Origin: Clarireedia homoeocarpa
Taxonomy: Eukaryota; Ascomycota; Leotiomycetes; Helotiales; Rutstroemiaceae
Direction of reading: 5' to 3'
DNA length: 64,000 nucleotides
NCBI GenBank assembly: GCA_001465935.1
Contig: LNKV01000018.1
Coordinates: 642,542-706,541 of the forward strand
The notes under the pieces are model-generated. The model searched no databases, was not told the DNA's origin, and saw only the letters and a program-made list of their open reading frames with translations. Made by a program: the position numbers and the translations under genes. Position 1 is the first letter of the stretch, and each line of letters opens with the position of its first letter. Positions 10,831 to 22,569 of this stretch are shown in pieces.

Positions 10831-11631
10831 ATGGGTTTCAACTCGGGTGAAATTGTCGGCCAGCGTCAAAAGAACAGATCCACCAGCAACAAGAAGAATT
10901 CATGCCGCAAAGAGATCAGATTTCAACAGAACGCAAACACAAACATATACAATCCTGTCTTCATACTAGACGACAGCATGATGGACGTACTAGAAAACAC
11001 ACGCATTTGCAAACTCCTCGGCGCAAACTCTGACACGGATGAAGATACCAGCGCTTACCGAATTGATGCCCGAACATTTTCCATCGGCAAATCCTCCTCC
11101 TCCACCAAAACAATGTCCATGAAGGCCTGGAAGCGAAAGCAGAATAAGCTGCGAGATGCCGTTCAGACTGCAATCGAAGATTCGCTCAGCCAGAAGGCAG
11201 TCGAAGCACAGGAAGATGCAGCGAGGAGAGCAGCGAAGGCAGCCAGGAAAAAGCACGATGCCCAAAGAGCGTATCAACGAAATACCGAGCAGGAATATGC
11301 GGAAAGAAGACTAATCCACCGTCGAGCCATCGAGCAGTGGACTGCAGAGAGAATACCGAAATCTCTATCCTTTCCTGGAGAGGATTGCAAGAAGATCAAT
11401 AAGTATAACAGCGTGGTGGAGAGGATTCTCGAGGTGTATGAATCTGGAAGCTCTTTATTCATTTGTAACGCATGCGACCGTCCTACAGGTAAAAGATTTT
11501 TTCAGCACTTGTGTTCTTTGCAGGAATACAGGGAGATCAACAAGTATTATGACAGTATGGAGATGGCGCTCGAGGCATTTGCAGCGGGGTGCTCGTTCTT
11601 CGTTTCGAATGAGTGTCAATTGCCTATATGA
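10831..11631 (+). CDS. Orphan hypothetical protein with C-terminal duplication
   Basis: The first ATG of the frame (10831) gives 266 residues; the frame extends upstream only through non-ATG codons. No family is recognised. Residues ~100-185 are Ala/Lys/Arg/Glu/Gln-rich and likely a long charged helix or coiled coil. The last ~90 residues contain two copies of a ~35-residue module: I-N-K-Y, then S-[VM]-x-E, then L-E, a Gly-Ser/Cys-Ser-Phe turn, then a C-terminal N-x-C pair (FICNACDRP and FVSNECQLP). The conserved paired cysteines and aromatic residues suggest a small folded unit. A 35-nt gt...ag segment between the copies is too short and of the wrong length to be an intron, and the frame stays coherent without removing it. 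Confidence 0.58.
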   Translation: MGFNSGEIVGQRQKNRSTSNKKNSCRKEIRFQQNANTNIYNPVFILDDSMMDVLENTRICKLLGANSDTDEDTSAYRIDARTFSIGKSSSSTKTMSMKAWKRKQNKLRDAVQTAIEDSLSQKAVEAQEDAARRAAKAARKKHDAQRAYQRNTEQEYAERRLIHRRAIEQWTAERIPKSLSFPGEDCKKINKYNSVVERILEVYESGSSLFICNACDRPTGKRFFQHLCSLQEYREINKYYDSMEMALEAFAAGCSFFVSNECQLPI

Positions 11632-12325
11632 GATCCAAAAATAGCCTGGCAAACATCGCTAGATACAAAGTCCTAGAAGCATATTTCGAGGATATGAGCA
11701 CGGTTAGATGAGATGCCTTTAGTATAGGAGATATCTTTAAGTGATAAGATGGCGTTGGTTGATGCGATGGCGTCTGGATAATTATAGGGAAAGTACTAGC
11801 CTGTTCAAAAAAGGAAAAGAAAAATAATATGGAATATATTCAAACAAAAATGTAATAAAATCTGCAGGTAAGATAGATTCAATTGAGGTATGTGAACTAT
11901 GTGACGCCATCATGAAGCCAATGCACTTGCCTGATACTCTCTTGAGGTAGGATGTCTAACCTGCGATATGCGATATAATACGACTCGCCCAGTTTTTCTC
12001 AGAAAGGAGCCCTTGATGTATGGAGTATTCCAAGTATAATTGCAAGATCAAGGGCCCGATCATTGGTGTTTATGAATGCGGTATAATTCTCTCAGTGAAA
12101 TCCTCACGGGGAGTCTATGAAAGACGAACAGAAGATAGCTGGTCGTCGAAATTGAGCTCGAGCTTAGATCTCGGCTATTCATCGGCGGAGATCTTGATTA
12201 CATCATGGACCTGCGCAGAAAATGCAGGTACATTTCCTATTCGGAAGCAGCATATAACTTATAAAGTTTCAATCAACATTCCATTTCTCAAATTTCTTCA
12301 GCTCCTCGCCGCTTCACAGTTATAA
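11632..12325. other. Intergenic stretch upstream of the DHH gene
   Basis: AT-rich after 11790. It contains a ~100-codon plus frame ending just before the DHH start with no family resemblance. It is likely the 3'-UTR of the orphan gene followed by the DHH promoter. Confidence 0.45.
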
Positions 12326-13932
12326 ATGTTCGCAAGACTCAGGCCACTGAGTACACCTAACTCATTGGCAATCTCCGTGTTCGCAAGGGTCAGAATTGGT
12401 TTCCCAAATACTCATCTGCTTGCCACTCCCAGAAATATATTCCATCCGCTTCCTGCCATGAATCGTGGCGTTAAACGAAAAGCTGGAAGCAAAGAAGAAA
12501 CCTCCAGGAAGAACGCTAAAGTTGACGATTATTGCAGCACACCGGTGCGTCGCGATTCCCAAGGAGAGGAAGTCTGGCCCGCACCACGTGAGCAGGTGAA
12601 TGCTGCTTATGAGTTTCTCCAAGAATGTGCAAAGGCCCAGAAGCCTACTCTTATCGTTCCGGACAAAGATGCTGATGGGCTCAGTGCTGGAGTGATTGTG
12701 CATCGGACGCTGCTCAAACTTGGTCTCGACGAGAAGTATTTGGATGTTCACTTGGTGCGGAAGGGCTCGAACATTCATGAGGAGTACGAACGGAAGTTGA
12801 TGCTTGAGAAGAAGCCATCATATGTGATAGTTCTGGATCAAGGGAGCCGAGGAGGGCCTCCAGTTATTGATGATAAGGATGCGAAAAGTCTGATAATTGA
12901 CCACCACTTGAGCGATGAGTTTCCGCAGGACGCAACAGTATGTATATGAACATAAATGCTGGTACTTTACTCACTGAATGTAGGTCGTATCTGGCTGTCA
13001 TAGTCCTCCTGTACCTACCACCGCTTTAATGACTTATGAAATATGCAAGGAACTCCACCCCGATATTGCTAAAGAATGTGGATATCTCTGTGCAATTGGA
13101 ACGCATGGAGATCTGGGGAATACACTGAAATGGTTACCTCCATTTCCAGACATGAAAGAAACATTCAAGACTCATACAAAAAAGCTGATAAACGACTGCG
13201 TATCATTTATAAACGCTCGTATGTTATTTTTCTCTGTCTTTACAGTACGTACCCTAGTGCTTACCATAAAATAGCTCGAAGAACTGGTAAATACGACGTC
13301 ATCACAGCATGGAAAGCATTGCTCGAAGCCGAAGACCCGAAACAAATCATGACGAACAAAAGACTTGCCGAAGCACGGCAAGAGATCAATAAGGAAGTCG
13401 AAAGACAGACTCACACTCCCCCCAAATTTAGCAAGGATGGTAAGATTGCGGTACTAAAGATCAAGAGCGAGGCCCAAGTACATCCAGTCATCGCTACCAG
13501 ATGGGTACATACACATTCCTATGCCACTCATACTCCTCTCCACTAACATCATCCCAGGCAAGCCATCTCAAATCGAAAGCCCTCGAAATCGTCATGGTAG
13601 CAAACTATGGCTATCTCCCTGGCAAGGTAAATTTCTCCTGCCGAATTGCAAGATGTGCCCGAGGAAGAGATCCACCAGTCAATATCATCGAATCACTGAA
13701 AGCGGTTGCAGATCTTGATACCACAGACCTGGTGTCAAGACTAGGAGAAAGTTTTGCTCGAGGCCACAAGGAGGCTTCGGGAGGTATTGTTAACACGGCG
13801 GAATTCGAAGAGCTATGTGCGTTGATGAAAGTCGGAGAGAAGCCTGACACGTCGGCGGAAGAGGCACAGAAAACGAAAGTGGAAAAGCCACCACAGAAAA
13901 ATACGTTGAATAATTATTTTCAGAAGTCTTGA
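12326..13932 (+). CDS. DHH-family phosphoesterase (RecJ-like)
   Basis: Exons 12326-12937, 12984-13218, 13275-13504 and 13558-13932 give 483 residues. Residues ~113-119 carry the DHH-superfamily motif I (DKDADGL). Later come VIVLDQGS and the name motif IIDHHLSD near residue 190, then GCHSPPVPTTALMTYE and CAIGTHGDLG. A DHHA1-like C-terminal part follows (VANYGYLPGKVNFSCRIAR, ending SGGIVNTAEFEEL). The family hydrolyses phosphodiesters in single-stranded nucleic acids or nucleotides with two metal ions. The fungal substrate cannot be told from sequence. The last residues (TLNNYFQKS) resemble a PIP-box-like Q/F tail, which is only suggestive. The N-terminal 44 residues are Arg-rich without acidic residues and look like a mitochondrial presequence; an in-frame Met45 precedes a basic KRK segment. 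Confidence 0.86.
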
Positions 13933-14714
13933 TTGTGGTAAAAGCTCACCCGGCTGCTTTATAAATTTCAGGGAAAGGAGCACAGAAGACTTGCATACCT
14001 AGACTGTTTCGTAGTCAGCTGGTCTAGATGTTGTGTCACTGATATTTCAGATACATGACGAAAAGATTACAGGGTCATTGAATCCACTGAGTGGACTGGG
14101 AGTTTGTTTCCAGCGTCAGATGCATCATTCCAGGGCGTCTGTACCAGCTCATATCTTTCCCTCTCATCGAGAGGCTAGATACTCGATTACATCACATCTA
14201 CTTTCTGATGCAGCGGTCCGAACACACCTTCGATAGGTCAAATCAAGATCTCACATGAAGCGCCAATCCTCCCTAGCTCTTCCTCCGCTGTTATGTAGAT
14301 AATACAATGCACGCTTGTGCCATTTGTGCGAAAGTCGTTCTAGCCGCCTGCATTTATGTCACGGGACTGCAAGGTACTGAATTGATGTTAAGAATGACGA
14401 GTTGGTGGACGTCGAGCATAAGTTTTCTGAAGGATTCGGTTTGGGAGTGCTTTCTTTGAAGAGCAATCATGCAGAATCGAATGCTTACATCGATTCACAA
14501 ATGCAACTTCTCTCTCTCGCTAAGTCCGTTTCCATGTGCACCCTTCCCAATTTTTCATGGTCGATTCATCTTCATCTCCTAGAACCCAGCAGGCTCTTTC
14601 AATGATTTTCGAGTATTTATTAAAGTACATTGATAAATTCAAGCCAAGGGATATGTATACAACCACAATTATTAAAACATCGAACCAAACTATGTGTCAC
14701 TTAACCTCAGATCA
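13933..14714. other. Intergenic stretch between convergent genes
   Basis: This lies between the DHH gene and the 3' end of the NACHT gene. Only short unsupported frames are seen. AT-rich near 14630-14700, consistent with transcript ends. Confidence 0.5.
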
Positions 14715-17619
14715 TCACCTCCACCCAATCAAACTCCAAATCGACCACTCCCGCCTTCTATTCTTCTTAATAACCGCTCTAATCTCCTCCTGCAAATGAG
14801 GATTGTCCTGAAATCCCCTCACAAGCAATTCACCCGCAGACCTATACTGAATATCCGACGTCCGTGCCATCCGCCATTGACCTCCTTTTCCTCCCGTCAC
14901 TTGCTCCGTGGTCGTGTGTCCAACTTCAATCATGCAATCCGGATCGGCGCCATGCTCCAACATGATTTTAGCGATATCGAAGAGCTTCTCTTCCAAGTCT
15001 GGTCGAGTGTTGGATACGCGGACGAGGAACGTGGACCAGATTGTTAGGTTTCCAGAAACCTTTTCATTGGGATCACAGCCGGCGTCGAGGAGCATGGAAA
15101 CAATGGAGACGGTTAAATCATTCATTGGGTCAGCTGATGGGCCATGGGGTACTGCGACGCTTGAAAGCGCTTTGTGGAGCAGGGCGAGGTGGGTTGATGT
15201 AGATTGAATTAGTGATGGTTCGCGCCGAAGTAGATGCTGCAGGTACAGTACTAGCCTCTTTTGTATTACCATAATAGCGAACCACCTAACGTTAAATGAT
15301 ACCAGAAATGCGGAACCTTTCGTGGCAGGGAAGCCGTGGGTCTTGCCCATAAGCGCTTTCATGCCCGCGCGGCTTTCCAGCAACGAAGCGTATAGCTCGT
15401 CCAGCAATTGCACTTCCGAAACTCCGTTGTGAATTTCAACTTCATAAGCATAATATAACATTTCGCGTACCATTAGTGACATACTCTTCGAAGTCCACTG
15501 ATTATTTATTCTCAGAGGTAGTGATTTGATTTGTGCGAGATAAAGGTTGCAAAGAGTGACTCTTGCGTCGAAATTTGCAGGTGCTTGTGATTGCAGTAGT
15601 TCTTGTATTTCCTTCATCATAAGGAAGTCTCTTGCGGAGCGATGTAAAAACGTTACTTTGGTTTGTAGCAAATGCATCTCTTCAGGGTCAACGTAAACTT
15701 CTAGAAGGTCTCGACATCGTGCATTCACATGGGTCCTCATTCTTTTGACAGTTAAGCCTAGTTTTTCGGCGGGTAAAGATTGTGGTTTTAGTGTGAGGGC
15801 GAAGTTGGGATTCTTCGTGATATCACCCAAGAATGAAAAAGCCACCACTGATAATGGCTGTATAGCTAGCACGTTGATCAGTATGATCTGTGCCATCTCT
15901 GCTTGATACACGTCTTCGATTGATGTGAGCATTTGTCGGAAGTACCCTTCAAGATCAGAAGGTAAATGATTCAGTCTATCGAGGAGCGTAGAGATATCGT
16001 TATCATCCGTAAGCCCACGGAGGAGTGAGCGAACGACATAGAACACCCAGAGAAAGACGCCGTTAGCTTTGTTTACAATCCCTGTAGTAAGCTCATGGTG
16101 TCGAGGATCTCTGTCTTTAAGGTCTAAGAATCGAGTGTCTTCCTCGAGCTTGTTTTTGACATATAGCTCAATGTCTAATTTGGTGTAGTCTTGCAGGACA
16201 AGTTGCGGAACAGTCTTGCTCCCGAATGCTTTTTGAAACACATTCCAAGGCCGACTGGAAACACACAGCTTGATGTGAGAATTTCGACTTAGACTTCTCA
16301 AAATATATATTAGCTCTGTATGGTCTCCATCATTTGTATCGTATTCATCAAGACCATCGATGAAAAAACAGAACCTGGCCGACGATGAGTTTTCATCTGA
16401 TGATAGATATTGAAAGGTCTCCGATAATTCACGTAGGGTCCAAGGGTTATGATCCTGGCTGTCATTCTCAGGACTACTCCAGCGAGAAGCGCAGACTTTT
16501 GGGATAAGGACAGGATCTTGTTTGAGTATCTGGTATAGCAGAGATTGCAAAAGGCCTTGTTGCGATTTTTGCATGCTGTTACCGCCGCTCCAGAAAAAGT
16601 AGCTAGCAACAACGAGTTTTCGCTCCTCTCCAGTCCAGAACCTAAGATTGTCCCGTGTTCGTTCATTTCCACACAAGTACTTCATAAGTGTTGATTTCCC
16701 AGACCCGGCCTTACCGTTAATCCAATACAACCCGTCTCCATGACGCAGCCAGTTCAGGAACTGTGGTTCCAAGCCCGTATTTCGGTGATCATCGTATATC
16801 CATTCAAATGTATGACGGTGCGCGTCTTTGATGCTGGATTCTCGGGACTTGATAGAGCTGAAATGCAAGCTTTTCAAGATCTCGACTGAAGTTGCGACTC
16901 TTTGCCCCTCTTCTACAAGCTTGTCGCATTGTTGGGTTATCAGCTTGACCGCGTCTTGGCTCTTATCCTGGTTGTAGGTTGGCGTCAACGGTATGACTCT
17001 TAGCAGCTCAGCTCGCAGATCATCAATTTTGCTATTTATATTCGCATCGCTTCGTCTAATCTCCCTCTCGATATCCAACAGGCTAGAAAAGGTTTTTGAT
17101 TGTTTGTTGCTGGCATGAACATTAGAATTACTAGCATTCGATAGTCTAGGTAACTGCGGGGAGATAAAGCTCATACCTTAGGATTGAAATCATGCGGCTA
17201 TGCAATTGCTTTTGTAACTTCTCCAGCCGGGTTTCAATGGCTTGAATTTTTCCTTTCTTCCTCGCACTGCGGACAGCCACTCGAAAACTCTCCAGGCCAT
17301 GCCGAAGCTTCGTGGGGTCTTCTTTCCGAGGCTTCAAAGTGTCCAGTATCGTGAGTAGCTCGATTGCTAAGTCATTGCACCTAAATGCTAATTCTCGGAG
17401 AGCCTTCTCGTCTGGCGAGTTTGTTTTCAATTGAGAGGAAGACGTTCCGAGGTTGGTGGTCAGGTTCTCAAGATCGCTGGTTATCAGCTCAAGTTCCTCA
17501 TTTTCGGTCGTGGTTCCATTCTCATAGAGCTCAAAGCCTTCGGATACCAGCTTGAAGCCAAAATCAATAAACTGCACAATGGCACTTGCGAGGCCGATTG
17601 CGCTCAAAGGATCAAGCAT
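14715..17619 (-). CDS. NACHT-domain STAND NTPase with fungal N-terminal domain
   Basis: Exon 1 is 17619-17177 and exon 2 is 17109-14715 (945 residues). An alternative acceptor at 17131 keeps the same frame and adds seven codons. The first ~130 residues start MLDPLSAIGLASAIVQFIDFG and match the N-terminal domain common in fungal NLR-like proteins. A coiled-coil-like linker follows. The NACHT NTPase has Walker A GKAGSGKST near residue 283 and Walker B FCFFIDGLDEYD near 396, then LCVSSRPW and the FLWVFYVVRSLLRGL segment. The C-terminal third contains weak ankyrin-like pieces (LLDAGCDPNEK, MLEHGADPD). Such proteins act in self/non-self recognition and heterokaryon incompatibility in studied fungi; a role here is inference. 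No toxin-like or HET effector domain is visible. Confidence 0.85.
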
Positions 17620-18325
17620 AATGCATAGTTACCGTTCAGTTAGGAGATTTCCCCCAGACATCATCAGGAACTGGCAGGGGAGGCAAATCGAACCCTTGAA
17701 GATTCAGCCTCAGCGCGCATGTGCCCTCTCGGCTCCGTCCTGGTGTCACTGCATGCATTCTGCCGGCAGAACGGTCCAATGGCACCAAGGGGAGTCCAGA
17801 AGCAGTCAGGGAGTATTATCTGCAATAATAGTACTGCTTTGCGATGCATACGCCATACCAGCACTTATCTATTATTCTGCAGAATTTGATGTTTAATTTT
17901 GCGAAGAAAAGTACTGTACGTGGCCCCCACGACCAGTCGAGCCGGTCTATCATCAACGCGAACGATCCTATTATGTAAGCAGATATCCCCGCACTTACCT
18001 CTGTAAATTACATTCTTCCATCATATAATTTTTTCTTAATCTTTTGCTCGACTGCATTGCTCTTCTTGCTTTTAGCTAAGGACAGTCATTCAGCATAAAT
18101 GAGTTGCTTTTAGCCGGCCCAAATATATTAGCATGCCTTAAGGGTAATATTACTTCCCTAGTCTATATACATGGCAATACAAGGAATTATTTGATAAATA
18201 CACAAGCTCCCTCAGGACATAGACGATGTGAAAAGATCGAGTGATTGTATTTCACTGGGCACTCTTGCAGAAAGAGCGACATCTTTGCACAGGACAGTAG
18301 GGAATTACATTCCCCCCCAGCAAAC
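17620..18325. promoter_or_regulatory. Divergent intergenic region between the NACHT gene and the esterase
   Basis: About 700 bp between two start codons, AT-rich from 17870 to 18190. No supported frame; it presumably carries both promoters. Confidence 0.45.
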
Positions 18326-20113
18326 ATGTTTCTTCCCTTGCGCCACCTCATCCTAACGATTCTTGCCGTCTCTTTGGTCAACGCCGCAATCCTACCTCAA
18401 AATGTAACCAGTTCAACGTCTGCACCAGTTACAGTCAATCTTGGATATATAGTGCAAAGTGCTACCACTGGTGTTAGTAGATTTACTCCTAGCAAATCCG
18501 AATTTTAACTGATAAAATGAAAAATTCCTTTAGGTCGCGTCAAATGGCATGGGCTTCCTCAATTTTTCCAATGTCAGATATGCTGCAGCGCCCACGGGAC
18601 GCGGGCGTTTCGCACCTCCATCTTCTCCTGCACCAACTCCCGGTATTCAGAACGGGCAGACTGCTGTTATATGTCCTCAAGCAAGTGCTGAATGGATTAA
18701 TGTTGACTTCGAGTTCTTGAACGGTCTTCCCCTCACTGGTGGGCCTGTACCAAACTTCACTGAAGCTGACATTCCTCCCACCGATCCACGGACAAACGAG
18801 GACTGCTTATTCCTTGACGTCCTCGTACCGAAAGATACCTTTCAAAAGGGTACCAAGGCCAAAGCTGCTGTCTTAGTATATATTCATGGCGGTGGGTACT
18901 TGCAGGGTCACAAATCAGACTTCGGAGATGGCTTAGGCCTAGTGACCACGAGCAAGGCGAATGGAGGTCCCGGTATCGTATATGTAGCCATCAACTATCG
19001 GCTAGGTCTATTTGTTAGTCCATAATTCCAGTAGTTGCACGTTTAGAATAAAGGAGTAGGCTAATTTTTTGATAGGGATGGTTGGCCGGCTCATCATTTT
19101 CGGAACAAGGCGGTACATCGAATGCCGGACTTCTCGATCAGCGGTTCGCTCTGCAATGGGTTAAGAAGTACATTAGTCTCTTCGGCGGAGATCCTAATCG
19201 TATTACTGTCATAGGAGAGTCCGCAGGTGCTGGAGCTATCATGGCACATACCATCAGTAATGGAGGGGCACCGTTTGATCGAGGGATCCTTCAGAGTCCC
19301 TACTTAACTGATATAAATGCTGCAACGCAGGAAGATACATACCAGACTATTCTCAACTCTACTGGAACCAAGTCTCTTTCTACACTTAGGGGTGTCTCGT
19401 CCACAGTATTGCAAAAAGTCAATGCTCTCATTGGTGGTAATTCTCGCCCATGGGGCGTCAGCGTGCTAGGTCCTGTTGTTGATAGGGTTCTGATCTCCGA
19501 TGAACCAAGTGTGTTGCTTTCAAAAGGACTTTATGATACCTCTATCTCCATTCTAACTGGACACACCGCCGCCGACGGACTTTTGTTTACCAATCCATTC
19601 ATTGTTACCTCGAATGACTACACCAACTATCTACGAGCATTATTTCCCAATATCAAGAACGCCTCGCTCTCGTATATCAACAATACGCTCTACCCTGCCA
19701 TTTACGATGGATCACAAGGCTATACCTCTCAATACGGCCGCACGAATGCTACCATTGGCGAATATGTCATCTTGTGCAATACTGTATTTCTGCAACATGC
19801 CTATCCTGGTAAGAGCTGGGGCTACAATTATGTCGTGCCTCCTGGTATTCATGCCAGTGATCTGTCCCCGACTTTCTACCCTGATCAGCCTCAATCTAAC
19901 GTTCCAGTAAATGCGACCCTGGCTATAATCATGCAAACCTATTTCACGAATTTCGCGCAGACAGGTAATCCAAATAGCGCCGGAGTTCCGAGCTGGCCGC
20001 TCGCGAAGAATGGGTTAGTGCAAAATTTAGGAAACGACGCGGTAGTCCCTGCAGGTGATACTGTATCGGATGCAAGGTGCAAGTTGTTGCAGAAGGCGCT
20101 CTACGATGTATGA
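18326..20113 (+). CDS. Secreted type-B carboxylesterase/lipase
   Basis: Exons 18326-18472, 18534-19013 and 19076-20113 give 554 residues. The N-terminus (MFLPLRHLILTILAVSLVNA) is a signal peptide. Family landmarks follow in order: NFSNVRYAAAPTG, NEDCLFLDV, the oxyanion-hole YIHGGGY near residue 165, the nucleophile elbow GESAGAGA near 257, an acid-containing HTAADGLLF near 376 in which Asp sits where many relatives have Glu, and the candidate catalytic His in GIHASDLSP near 467. Several N-x-S/T sites suggest glycosylation. The family hydrolyses carboxylic esters extracellularly; the substrate is unknown. The frame shows no breaks, unlike the adjacent methyltransferase pseudogene. Confidence 0.9.
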
Positions 20114-20315
20114 TAACTTAAAGCTGTAGGAATTGAGGAGAATAGCAGAGTTCAAACCCTTTTTAACGATGTTCTCATTAAAGTCTTTCAACACTAAGAG
20201 TTCAGCTTCTGAAGTTACAGTAGATAGTAGGGTGCAGATAAGGGTAGGAGGGGAGAGGGGTGTGTGTTATAAGATTTCCGGATAAGTACTCGGTATCATC
20301 TCAAACCCACCTCTC

Positions 20316-21760
20316 TCATGCTAACACAGCCTCCAAAACACAATTCCTACTTCCTCCTCCTCCCTTTCCCCTCTCTACCTTCACAACGTTCAACCCCACT
20401 CTCTCTAGTAACTCCCTCAATGCCGTTCTGTGCGTTCAATACCAGAGAGCGGTATCATATTATATCCAACAAACTTTCAAATAAGCCTGCCCCCGTATCC
20501 GGCAATACTGCATCTATTATCAGAATCCTAGAATATCCTTTCTTCATCGCTGGAATAGTTTGCCGGAGGATAAGGGTACAGGAGTAGTCGGGTCAATCAT
20601 GGAAGATATGCTGGAAGAAATACGTGTGTGCTCCTAATGTTTTCTGAATATTAGATAACATAAGGACATAGAGTAAGCAGGAAAGGAAAGAAAGAGAATG
20701 AAAAACTTGCCGTGGATAGGTCGAGGCGTGAAGAAATCATATGTCAAGGTTTCAACTCCAAGGAATGGCTCTCGTCCATCAATCTCCTTGGGTAAGTCCT
20801 GTACAATCATTCTTCCTTTCAAGTCTGGTCTGGCTGTTCTGAGATTATTTAGAATCTTGCCACGTCTACCGCCAACATCGACGATCAATATCTCATCTTC
20901 TTGACAGAGCTGTTCAGGTGTGAGCAGAAACTGTGAAGATACGAGCTTAGTAACGACCCCTTGCCCTCTTTGAGCAGAAGCCTGCATTGTAGCACTAAAA
21001 TTTCGAGATCGCGAGGCTGGGTATATGGCCAGTCGAAGTAAGTCATCTCGGTATTCATAGTGTACTGAAATAGATTCTGCTGCGCTTTCTCCGTGTTTTG
21101 GAAGGAAATGCTAGAGAGATATTCTGGCAACTTTACTAGGTAGGGAGTCATGATTGAAGACCTTATCATTGCTAATTTAAAGATGCGACTAGAATAGAAG
21201 ATTATAGGTACATTCCGCGCATCAGAGTGCGAAATGGAGCTTTCGATCTTGTATTATGAGTATATGTCTCTTCGTCGACTTCCGTAAAAATCCCGACCGA
21301 GACCAGTGCTCTCATAATACGAACTGAGCAAGAGTTTGGATTAGTGCTAATTCTTCTGTGAATATATGACACAAAAACAAAAATAGCAGAAGCAACTTGC
21401 CCAGCAGTAGTTTGTCGACTCCGGTCTGCTCAGATAGCTGAGCAGCCATTCTTGGCTTATCATTAAGCTCAAACACTTCGAATATTCGCATTTCAATGGC
21501 GGATCTGAGCGCTACATTTGCTTGAGGCTGTAGAGATATTAGCAACCGATTTGAGCCTGCTTTTCACATGGAATGCAACAAAGGCTTTTACTGACTCCAA
21601 AAACAACTTTCCAGATCCGAACTTCAAGTACCTCAAACTTCTCTACTAACTATTTCACTGCAGATAATAAATTTTCTTCCAAGTGCAAAGAGTCCTCGTT
21701 GATAAGGGAGTCCAAATACTCCAAAGCTCTTTTTATCTCGTTCGTAAGCTTGTCTGACAT
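20316..21760 (-). pseudogene. Degenerate O-methyltransferase pseudogene
   Basis: Pieces of one class-I-type fungal O-methyltransferase can be followed in order on the minus strand from a start-like ATG at 21760 (MSDKLTNEIKR) to a C-terminal stop at 20316-20318. They include a winged-helix dimerisation part (RIFEVFELNDKPRMAAQL, RIMRALVSVGIFTEV), the substrate region (LPEYLSS, NTEMTYFDW) and the SAM-binding motif (ILIVDVGGRRGKIL, then VQDLPKEI). The frame is broken: an in-frame TAG at 21650-21652, a 1-nt loss near 20995, a TGA at 20593-20595 where the family has Trp in the His-Asp-Trp motif, and further 1-nt losses near 20455 and 20417. Two intron donors read gcaagt, not gt. The protein would have methylated a small hydroxylated metabolite. 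Intact neighbours suggest local decay. Confidence 0.82.
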
Positions 21761-22569
21761 GCTAACTTGTATATTTGTGTCTGCTACTGAGGACCTGGGA
21801 ATGAACTCGGGGTAGGAGGTTTTTTGTTTTATTTTACTATCTGGGATAATATGGTAACTATAGGCCCTTTTATATGTGTGGCACACTACATGCAACTGTC
21901 GGGTATCAGCCTGCAGCTATGCGGCCCGTATACAAGTGGTGAAAGGAAGCGAACAACCACTATCTCCTAGACCGCACTTATCCCGTGCATCTATCCAATG
22001 GTTACGAATCGTCTCCTTTTCCGCCGCTATGGTCGTATAACTAAGCAATGAGCGAACGCGCGAGCTATGTAGTCTTACAACCGAGGTAGCGCGCGCGTAA
22101 CTACTGTATAACAGCCTTTTTGTATATAATCTCTTTGGGCTCTTAACCCCTCTTAGTTCTTTGGTAATAAATTCCAAGGAATATTCGATTCTTCCAACGA
22201 AGTTTGTTACATATATTTGCTTTTGGGGCCAAATCCGAGGTGGGCAGTGCCTAGTATGAGGGCACGTCCAACTCATGAAAGGTTTTCCAGTATAACACTG
22301 CGGCCAGGCCCTAAACCTTGGACACCGATCGTATTCCCATTGGACGGAGGCATCTTCATAGATCTTGCCCACAGTTTTATGACAAATGTACGGCACAGAG
22401 GTAGTGATCCGACAATGATACATGTATGCAGAGGTCCAAATACCGAGTCGCACACTTGAATCTGGCATGGCTCATTAGTATGTCTGCTTCCTGAGTACAA
22501 GAACAATTCTTTGTACTTCAAAGTTGCATCATTTGTGCCAGCTAAGTCTTTGACATTACTATATATAAG

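Noticed and set aside
11489..11523. Possible intron inside the orphan gene at 10831
   Set aside because: Only 35 nt and not a multiple of three; the duplicated module continues in frame if it is kept.
21917..22521. 183- and 82-codon minus frames next to the methyltransferase pseudogene
   Set aside because: I could not match them to any family and they sit in decayed AT-rich DNA; possibly another relic but unsupported.
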